Of a stretch of 64,000 nucleotides of DNA, positions 56,597 to 64,000 are shown in pieces. The stretch is from Pseudomonas sp. (GTDB lineage Bacteria; Pseudomonadota; Gammaproteobacteria; Pseudomonadales; Pseudomonadaceae), in NCBI RefSeq assembly GCF_030698175.1, contig NZ_JAUYNT010000016.1:37709-101708 (forward strand), read 5' to 3'. A program made the position numbers and the translations under genes. Each line of letters begins with the position of its first letter. Position 1 is the stretch's first letter. The notes beneath the pieces were generated by a model, which worked only from the letters and a program-made list of their open reading frames with translations, did no database searches and had not been told where the DNA came from.

Positions 56597-58636
56597 GTGA
56601 AGACCCTGTTGTATCCGGCCATCGCGCTGATGAATCGACTGAATTTTGGTATGAAATTCAGCCTGATTAGTGTGCTGTTTTTCCTGCCGATGGGCGTGAC
56701 CAATTACTTTTTGGTCAGCGATTCCTATGGTCAATACCTGCGCACCAGCAGCGAACTGGGCAGCCTTGAGCTGCTCGGCCAGAGCCTGAAGATTCGTCGT
56801 GATTTAGAAACGGTGAATGACTTGGCGTTAATCAGCCGGATGCTTGGCGAGGCCAAATCGGCCGAAGCCAATAATCGAAGTGCTGTGCTTGAGCGGTCGC
56901 TAATCAGCCAGCTGGGCGCCTTGCAAGCCGTTAGCAGCGATCCGCAGTTGGTCAAGGAGTTCGCGGCGCGGCGTGATGAGCTGCTGGTCGCCATGCGCGA
57001 GATCAGTGCCCAAGCCGTGCCGCTGAGCAAGCAAGCCCAGGGCGAGGAGTTGCTGGCCAAGGTGCAGCTGTTTATCAAAAGCATCGCCTCGCAGTCGGGT
57101 TTGAGCCAGGACGATCAAGCCGATGTACGGCAGATGGCCGACTTGATCATGACCGCCACGCCGCAAGTCACGGCTGTGCTGGCCACCGGCCGGGCGATTG
57201 GTTCCTACTCCATGGGCGTGGGTTTTCTCGACTCGGGCGCCAGCGCGAAGATGGAAGACACCCTGCTGGTGATGGAAAAGCTGCATGCTGAGTACGGTTT
57301 GAAAATCAAGGAAACCCTCGGTGCCAGCCCGGCGGCGCAGCAAGCCTTGGGGCGCAGCACCGGCGCCAGTCAGCAGACCTTGCAGGATCTGGGCAAGGTG
57401 CTGGAGGACAAAGTGATCATGGCCGAGTCGATGAGCGGCTCATGGCAGGATTTCTTTGCGCTAATCAGCGCCGAGATGGATAAAACCTATCAGGTTAACG
57501 ACGATACCCTGGTCTTCCTGAATACCGAACTGGCCACCCGGCTGCAGCGCAAAGGCGCCGAAACCGTATTGCTGGTGGTGGCCTTGGCGCTGGTGCTGCT
57601 GTTTATCGGTTATCTGTACGGCGGTTTTTATGTCTCGACCCGCACCACGCTGAAAAGCCTTGGGCAGGTGATGGGCAAGGTTGCCGCCGGCGATATGACC
57701 GTCAGTTACCGGGTGCAGAGCCGCGATGAGCTGGGTGAGTTGGGCGACGCCTTTAATGACACTGTGCTGAAAATCCACGATCTGATTGAGCGGGTTGGCC
57801 ATACGGTGACCGAAGTGGGTCGGCAGGCCGATCGAGTTGAGCTGGTGTCCGGCGAGAGCAATCAGGCGGTTTCCGGCCAGCGTAGCCAAATTGAGCTGGT
57901 GGCCACGGCCATGAATCAAATGTCCGCCACCGCTCAGGAGGTCGCCCGCAGTGCGGCCGCAGCGGTTGGCAGTGCCCAGAGTGTTAACGATGAGACGATG
58001 ACGGGTCGTGAGCTGGTCGACTCCCAAGTTGGCAGCATTCAGCGCTTGGCCAGCGGCATTGATCAGTCGGTAGGGATCATCAATCAGCTGGCCGCCGACA
58101 GCGCGGCTATCAGTCAAGTGCTGGAGGTGATCAAAGGCATTGCCGAACAGACCAACCTGCTGGCGCTGAACGCCGCCATTGAAGCGGCGCGAGCCGGCGA
58201 GCAGGGTCGTGGTTTTGCCGTGGTGGCCGATGAGGTGCGCAACCTGGCCAAGCGTACCCAACAGTCCGCCGGTGAAATTGAGCAGATGATTTCCCAGTTG
58301 CAGGGCGGTGTGGCGGCGACGGTGAAGGCCATGAGCGGCAGCCATCAGATGGCCGATGACAGCGTTAATCAGTCGGCCAAGGTGCAGCAGGCGCTGGAAA
58401 ATATCCTCGGCGCGGTCGGCATGATCGTCGATCAAAACCAGCAGATTGCCACCGCTGCCGAGCAGCAAACCGCCGTGGCGCATGACATCGATCAGAATAT
58501 TGTCGCCATCAACCAAGCCGGTGAGCGCACCGCCGAGGGCGCCGGCCAAACCGAGCAGGCCAGCCGCGAGTTGTCTAACCATGTCGCACGCTTGCAGCAG
58601 CTGATCGGCGCCTTTCGGGTGCGGGGGCAGGCTTGA
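56597..58636 (+). CDS. Methyl-accepting chemotaxis protein
   Basis: The gene encodes 679 residues. Helix 1 (about 20-40) and helix 2 (about 324-346) enclose a helical periplasmic sensor domain of about 280 residues without Cache or PAS motifs. A HAMP domain follows (STRTTLKSLGQVMGKVAAGDMTV). The signalling tip has GIAEQTNLLALNAAIEAARAGEQGRGFAVVADEVR. There is no C-terminal CheR/CheB pentapeptide. The start is GTG at 56597 with AGGAGA 7 bases upstream. The ligand is unknown. The P. aeruginosa counterpart next to ampE is also a chemoreceptor. Confidence 0.95.
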   Translation: MKTLLYPAIALMNRLNFGMKFSLISVLFFLPMGVTNYFLVSDSYGQYLRTSSELGSLELLGQSLKIRRDLETVNDLALISRMLGEAKSAEANNRSAVLERSLISQLGALQAVSSDPQLVKEFAARRDELLVAMREISAQAVPLSKQAQGEELLAKVQLFIKSIASQSGLSQDDQADVRQMADLIMTATPQVTAVLATGRAIGSYSMGVGFLDSGASAKMEDTLLVMEKLHAEYGLKIKETLGASPAAQQALGRSTGASQQTLQDLGKVLEDKVIMAESMSGSWQDFFALISAEMDKTYQVNDDTLVFLNTELATRLQRKGAETVLLVVALALVLLFIGYLYGGFYVSTRTTLKSLGQVMGKVAAGDMTVSYRVQSRDELGELGDAFNDTVLKIHDLIERVGHTVTEVGRQADRVELVSGESNQAVSGQRSQIELVATAMNQMSATAQEVARSAAAAVGSAQSVNDETMTGRELVDSQVGSIQRLASGIDQSVGIINQLAADSAAISQVLEVIKGIAEQTNLLALNAAIEAARAGEQGRGFAVVADEVRNLAKRTQQSAGEIEQMISQLQGGVAATVKAMSGSHQMADDSVNQSAKVQQALENILGAVGMIVDQNQQIATAAEQQTAVAHDIDQNIVAINQAGERTAEGAGQTEQASRELSNHVARLQQLIGAFRVRGQA

Positions 58637-58647
58637 TGGGATGGAGC

Positions 58648-58735
58648 GTAGGTCGTACTCGCCGCAGGCAGTACGGCATTGGTCTGTCTGCACTAGTGTC
58701 GGACTGTTCGCTGCGCTCCTGAGTCCGACCTACGT
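58648..58735. repeat. Intergenic inverted-repeat element, GTAGGTCG type
   Basis: The ends are CGTAGGTCG(T) at 58648 and CCGACCTACG at 58735. The inner stretch CTGTTCGCTGCGCTCCTGAG matches the one at 18446-18464 almost exactly, so both belong to a shared family with exchanged ends. It separates the chemoreceptor from tatD. Confidence 0.65.
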
Positions 58736-58792
58736 CCGACCGGCCGCCCTACGTCACTCCAGGCTGACCTTCGGCGTGTTGGGCCTGGTTGT

Positions 58793-59578
58793 TTAGGTCT
58801 TGGCCCAACCGAATAATTCGCAGGCATTCTGGCTGCTGGCACTGGCCAGCTCGCTCGGGCTAAGGCCTTTAAGTTCGGCGAGGTTGGCGCAAATCTCGGG
58901 CAAAAACTCCGGGCTGTTGCGTTGCTGCGGGTGCATGGCGGGGGCCATGTCTGGGCTGTCGGTTTCCAGCACCAGGGCGTCCAGCGGCAGCGCGGCTATG
59001 ACTTTGCGCAAACGCAGCGCTTGCGGCCAGGTGGCGGCACCGCCGAGGCCGAGTTTAAAACCCAATTTCAAGTATTCGCGGGCTTCCTCCAGGCTGCCGG
59101 CAAAGGCGTGGATGATACCGCCGCGCTGGAGTCGGTAGCGCTTGAGGGTGGCGATCACATCGGCGTGGCTGCGGCGCACATGCAGCAGTGCCGGCAACTC
59201 GAACTCTGCCGCCAGGGCTAATTGCGCGCAGAACAATGCCTGTTGCTGCGTTCGATCCAGTTCTGGCAGAAAGTAGTCGAGGCCTATTTCGCCCACCGCG
59301 CAAAGTTTGGGGTGGCCCGCCAAGCGCTCAAGCCAGTCCCGCAACGCCTGCAGGTGTTCAGGCTGGTGTTGGGCTAAAAAAACCGGGTGCAGGCCGAAGG
59401 CGGCATAGAGCCCATCCTCGTTTGCCACCAAGTCCCACAGTCGTTGCCAGTTGGCCTGCTCGACGCCGAGCAGCACCATGCGCTCGACCCCCAATGCGCG
59501 AGCATTGGCCAGCACTGCGTCGCGGTCGTTGGCGAAGTCGGGAAAATCCAGGTGGGTATGGGTGTCGATCAGGTGCAT
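58793..59578 (-). CDS. tatD: TatD family metal-dependent hydrolase / DNase
   Basis: The gene encodes 261 residues. The metal ligands of the family are present: DTHTHLDF at the N-terminus, VGEIGLDYF, LHVRRSH, HAFAGS and ETDSPDMAP. Members are 3'-5' exonucleases active on DNA and RNA and on AP sites; the exact paralogue (TatD, YcfH, YjjV) is not settled, and the sequence is closer to the YjjV-like type. It is encoded next to prfC, beyond the displaced prfC end, which fits an ancestral prfC-tatD pair. Confidence 0.92.
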   Translation of the reverse strand: MHLIDTHTHLDFPDFANDRDAVLANARALGVERMVLLGVEQANWQRLWDLVANEDGLYAAFGLHPVFLAQHQPEHLQALRDWLERLAGHPKLCAVGEIGLDYFLPELDRTQQQALFCAQLALAAEFELPALLHVRRSHADVIATLKRYRLQRGGIIHAFAGSLEEAREYLKLGFKLGLGGAATWPQALRLRKVIAALPLDALVLETDSPDMAPAMHPQQRNSPEFLPEICANLAELKGLSPSELASASSQNACELFGWAKT

Positions 59579-59642
59579 GGGGTCAGTGTTGACCGCAAGG
59601 TGTTCGGCTGCAAGGCGTTAAACGACCGTCGAGATGCAATGG

Positions 59643-59668
59643 TGGGCAACCACTAAGGCGTTGCCCAT
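59643..59668 (-). terminator. Hairpin after the prfC fragment
   Basis: TGGGCAAC and GTTGCCCA form an 8-bp stem 22 bases after the stop of the prfC fragment. It is probably the original prfC terminator, left in place with the fragment. There is no strong T run. Confidence 0.5.
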
Positions 59669-59689
59669 CCAGGTCCCGCCAGCAGCACC

Positions 59690-59832
59690 TTAATGATGCT
59701 CGCGGGTGGCGCGGAAGTTTACTTCTGGCCAGCGCTCGATCATCAGGCTGAGGTTGACGCGGGTTGGCGCCAGGTAGGTGAGGTGGCCGCCGCCGTCGAT
59801 GGCGAGGTTTTCCACGGCCTTGGTCTTGACGT
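59690..59832 (-). pseudogene. Displaced 3' end of prfC
   Basis: These 143 bases encode the last ~47 residues of RF3 ([20 protein letters not shown] to [11 protein letters not shown] and stop) and match the end of the intact prfC at 62173 at about 92 percent. Nearly all differences are synonymous. The match breaks near 59832, where the sequence becomes unrelated. There is no start codon or N-terminal domain. The fragment lies next to tatD, while the intact gene is 2.3 kb away beyond the nuclease gene. Confidence 0.9.
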
Positions 59833-59911
59833 TTCCATCAGCGCCCGATTGCGCCCTAAACCCTGGCATATCTGGTACTTGCTTCGCACAACCTGCTAGC
59901 CGCTGATCTGG

Positions 59912-59945
59912 GTGTCATTTTTTTGTCAAATACCGCGGTTATACC
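59912..59945 (+). promoter_or_regulatory. Pho box and promoter of the nuclease gene
   Basis: GTGTCATTTTTTTGTCAA contains two TGTCA repeats exactly 11 bases apart (59913 and 59924), as in the consensus Pho box (CTGTCAT-N4-CTGTCAT). TATACC at 59940-59945 begins 10 bases after it, the normal PhoB spacing to a -10. The transcript would have a leader of about 175 bases. No other gene is seen between 59833 and 60125. Confidence 0.6.
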
Positions 59946-60125
59946 TGAGCTTCGCAACAGTCGCGAAGGCAGCCAGGGTTCATTTCTCTCCTAAGCTCAG
60001 TCTGCGGCGCGGTTGCGCGCTGATCCTGTGCTTGCCTGCAGTGCTTAAGGCCGAGCGCCCTCGTGGTTCCACCCATTCGTAGCCGTCTCAGCTGAATCGC
60101 AGCTCGGCTTTCCCTGGAGTGCGTC

Positions 60126-62099
<1,974 letters not shown>

Positions 62100-62105
62100 T
62101 GCTCG

Positions 62106-62170
62106 ACTGCGTTGGCTCCGTTGCAGCCAACGCAGCGCTTTCGAGCGGAGGTCATCGCCTGGCGGCGATG
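62106..62170. terminator. Two hairpins between the nuclease gene and prfC
   Basis: CTGCGTTGGCT and AGCCAACGCAG (62106-62133) form an 11-bp stem; CATCGCC and GGCGATG (62153-62170) form a second one just before the prfC stop. Neither has a long T run. They lie between convergent genes. Confidence 0.55.
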
Positions 62171-62172
62171 TC

Positions 62173-63756
62173 TTAGTGGTGTTCGCGAGTAGCGCGGAAG
62201 TTCACTTCTGGCCAGCGCTCGATCATCAGGCTGAGGTTGACGCGGGTTGGCGCGAGATAGGTGAGGTGGCCGCCGCCGTCGATGGCGAGGTTTTCTACCG
62301 CCTTGGTTTTGAAGTTCTCGAGCATTTTCTTGTCGGCGCAGTCGATCCAGCGCGCTGACCAAACGGTGATCGGCTCGTAGGCGCACTCGACCTTGTATTC
62401 GCCCTTCAAGCGGCTGGCGACCACGTCAAACTGCAGCACGCCGACCGCGCCGAGGATGATGTCGTTGCTGTGCTCGGGGAAGAACACCTGGGTTGCGCCT
62501 TCTTCGGCCAACTGCTGCAAACCTTGGCGCAGTTGCTTGGATTTCAGCGGGTCGCGCAGGCGCACGCGGCGGAACAGTTCCGGGGCGAAGTGCGGAATGC
62601 CGGTGAAGCCCAGGGATTCACCTTCGGTGAAGGTATCGCCGATCTGGATGGTGCCGTGGTTGTGCAGGCCGATGATGTCGCCGGCGTAGGCCTCGACCAG
62701 CATTTCGCGCTCGCTGGAGAAAAAGGTCAGGGCATCGCCGATGCGGATGTCCTTGCCCAGGCGCACATGGCGCATCTTCATGCCCTGGTCGTACTTGCCC
62801 GAACAGATGCGCATAAAGGCAATGCGGTCGCGGTGTTTCGGGTCCATGTTGGCCTGGATCTTAAACACGAAGCCGCTGAATTTCTCCTCGGTGGGCTCTA
62901 CGGTGCGCTCGTTGGCGACCCGCGCCAGCGGCCGTGGTGCCCAGTCGACGATGGCGTCGAGCACATGGTCGACACCGAAGTTGCCCAGGGCGGTGCCGAA
63001 GAATACCGGGGTCATCTGGCCGTTATAGAAGGCCTCTTGATCGAACTCGTGGCAGGCGCCTTGCACCAGTTCCAGCTGCTCGATAAAGCGCTCGTACTCA
63101 TCGCCCAGATGCGCGCGGGCCTCGTCCGAATCCAAGTGCTGGATGATCTTGGTTTCGGTGCGTTCGTGACCGTGGCCGGCGGTGTAGACGATGATGTAGT
63201 CGTCTTTGAGGTGGTACACGCCCTTGAAGTCGCGGTAGCAGCCAATCGGCCAGGTGATAGGTGCCGCTTTGATTTTCAGGACCGCTTCGATCTCATCCAG
63301 CAACTCGATCGGGTCGCGAATGTCGCGGTCGAGCTTGTTGATAAAGCTGACGATTGGCGTGTCGCGCAGCCGGCAGACTTCCATCAGGGCGATGGTGCGC
63401 GGCTCAACGCCTTTACCGCCATCGAGCACCATCAGCGCCGAGTCCACTGCGGTCAGGGTGCGGTAGGTGTCTTCCGAGAAGTCTTCGTGGCCCGGGGTGT
63501 CGAGCAGGTTGATCATCTGCTCGCGGTAAGGGAACTGCATCACCGAGGTGGTGATCGAAATACCACGCTGCTTCTCCATCTCCATCCAGTCGGAGGTGGC
63601 ATGCCGGTCGGATTTACGCGACTTGACCGTACCGGCGATGGCAATCGCCTTGCCCATCAGCAAGAGCTTTTCGGTGATGGTGGTCTTGCCCGCATCGGGG
63701 TGGGAAATAATCGCGAAGGTACGGCGCTTGGCGACTTCTGCGGCCTGGTTGCTCAT
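62173..63756 (-). CDS. prfC: Peptide chain release factor 3
   Basis: The gene encodes 527 residues, the usual length. GTPase motifs are SHPDAGKTT (18-26), RGISITTSV (switch I), DTPGHEDF and NKLDRD. Domains II and III follow, ending [13 protein letters not shown]3 recycles RF1/RF2 from ribosomes after termination. The 3' end differs from the displaced copy at 59690 at about 8 percent of bases, so the two ends come from different alleles. The ATG at 63756 begins [21 protein letters not shown]. Confidence 0.98.
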   Translation of the reverse strand: MSNQAAEVAKRRTFAIISHPDAGKTTITEKLLLMGKAIAIAGTVKSRKSDRHATSDWMEMEKQRGISITTSVMQFPYREQMINLLDTPGHEDFSEDTYRTLTAVDSALMVLDGGKGVEPRTIALMEVCRLRDTPIVSFINKLDRDIRDPIELLDEIEAVLKIKAAPITWPIGCYRDFKGVYHLKDDYIIVYTAGHGHERTETKIIQHLDSDEARAHLGDEYERFIEQLELVQGACHEFDQEAFYNGQMTPVFFGTALGNFGVDHVLDAIVDWAPRPLARVANERTVEPTEEKFSGFVFKIQANMDPKHRDRIAFMRICSGKYDQGMKMRHVRLGKDIRIGDALTFFSSEREMLVEAYAGDIIGLHNHGTIQIGDTFTEGESLGFTGIPHFAPELFRRVRLRDPLKSKQLRQGLQQLAEEGATQVFFPEHSNDIILGAVGVLQFDVVASRLKGEYKVECAYEPITVWSARWIDCADKKMLENFKTKAVENLAIDGGGHLTYLAPTRVNLSLMIERWPEVNFRATREHH

Positions 63757-63858
63757 GCTGGGGAAACCTGTCGACTGATAGTCGCTTTGTCAAAAATGGC
63801 GGCGATTATAGCGGTAATCCTTAGGGTCTGTTCCCGTTTCATCGCGAGCCGCGTTGCC

Positions 63859-63947
63859 GCGAGAAATGGCCCCCGGTTAGGCGCAGGACGCAGGTAATGG
63901 TTATTCCCTTGCCAAGTCCTGCAACAACAGCGGGGGCCATTTCTCGC
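63859..63947. repeat. Intergenic inverted-repeat element upstream of prfC
   Basis: GCGAGAAATGGCCCCCG (63859-63875) and its exact complement (63931-63947) enclose 55 bases, inside which GCAGGAC and GTCCTGC (63883 and 63916) form a second stem. The whole would fold into a cruciform. I recall similar sequences between genes of other pseudomonads. Nothing else is seen from 63757 to the window end apart from GC-rich sequence. Confidence 0.7.
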
Positions 63948-64000
63948 GCAACCCGAAGGGCCGGGCCTGTTTTTGCGCGAGGCGGCGTTTCTCGTCGCTC

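Noticed and set aside
57461..58693. 410-codon minus-strand frame opposite the chemoreceptor
   Set aside because: Shadow of the methyl-accepting domain.
62173..63756. SXT/R391-type integrative element in prfC
   Set aside because: Those elements enter the 5' end of prfC with an integrase; here the change is at the 3' end and no integrase or att repeat is seen.
62470..63897. 475-codon plus-strand frame opposite prfC
   Set aside because: Shadow of RF3; composition rich in Val/His/Asp with no recognisable domain.

Overview
The window is bacterial chromosome from a Pseudomonas (Gammaproteobacteria), probably not P. aeruginosa itself. Three things support this. Almost every protein reads as a pseudomonad orthologue. 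The gene order from fklB through ispB-rplU-rpmA-obg-proB, rpsT-murJ-ribF-ileS-lspA-fkpB-ispH, the minor pilins, pilR-pilS, bamD-rluD-pgeF-clpB, three tRNAs, coaE-pilD-pilC-pilB-pilA, nadC and ampD-ampE follows the order I recall for the P. aeruginosa PA4520-PA4572 region. REP palindromes of the Pseudomonas type also occur between genes. The species cannot be settled from the sequence alone.

Layout. 1-1.5 kb: end of a Lon-like protease gene, a small unknown gene flanked by DnaA boxes, and a UPF0114 membrane protein. 1.6-5.1 kb: a minus-strand operon for three periplasmic haem proteins (cytochrome c4 type, a di-haem MauG/CcpA-type peroxidase, and a beta-helix protein fused to a cytochrome c domain). 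5.2-19.5 kb: housekeeping genes for prolyl isomerases, quinone side chain, ribosomal proteins, Obg, proline, lipid II flipping, FAD, Ile-tRNA, lipoprotein maturation and isoprenoids. 19.5-27 kb: the minor pilin operon fimU-pilV-W-X-Y1-E with fimT upstream. 27-38 kb: thiO, the PilS/PilR regulators of pilA, outer-membrane assembly (bamD), rluD, pgeF, and clpB with a sigma-32 promoter. 38-41 kb: a DUF1631 plus PilZ gene pair, then tRNA-Asn, -Pro and -Lys. 41-48.6 kb: small genes, yacG-coaE-pilD-pilC-pilB, then divergent pilA and a TfpX/TfpZ-type pilin accessory gene. 48.6-51 kb: a decayed 3' copy of nadC, a BrnT/BrnA toxin-antitoxin pair and intact nadC. 51-59.6 kb: a second DUF1631 gene, ampD-ampE, a ROK sugar kinase, a chemoreceptor and tatD. 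59.6-64 kb: a decayed 3' copy of prfC, a secreted ExeM/NucH-type nuclease behind a Pho box, and intact prfC.

The main theme is type IV pili. The major pilin, an accessory protein, the assembly ATPase, the inner-membrane platform protein, the prepilin peptidase, all minor pilins, the PilY1 adhesin and the PilS/PilR system are all here, and a good sigma-54 promoter lies before pilA. Type IV pili also serve DNA uptake, which fits the traces of past recombination in the window.

The most notable structure is a pattern seen twice: a displaced, decaying 3' fragment of a housekeeping gene, then foreign cargo, then the intact gene (nadC with BrnTA; prfC with the nuclease). A third partial duplication, at the pilB/pilC junction, left a 40-codon open chimera of the PilC N-terminus and PilB C-terminus. 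A 265-bp inverted-repeat element with an 8-bp target duplication sits exactly at the stop codon of the second DUF1631 gene, and a degenerate relative lies beside the first DUF1631/PilZ operon. The three-cytochrome operon and the DUF1631/PilZ genes are the best candidates for poorly described biology.
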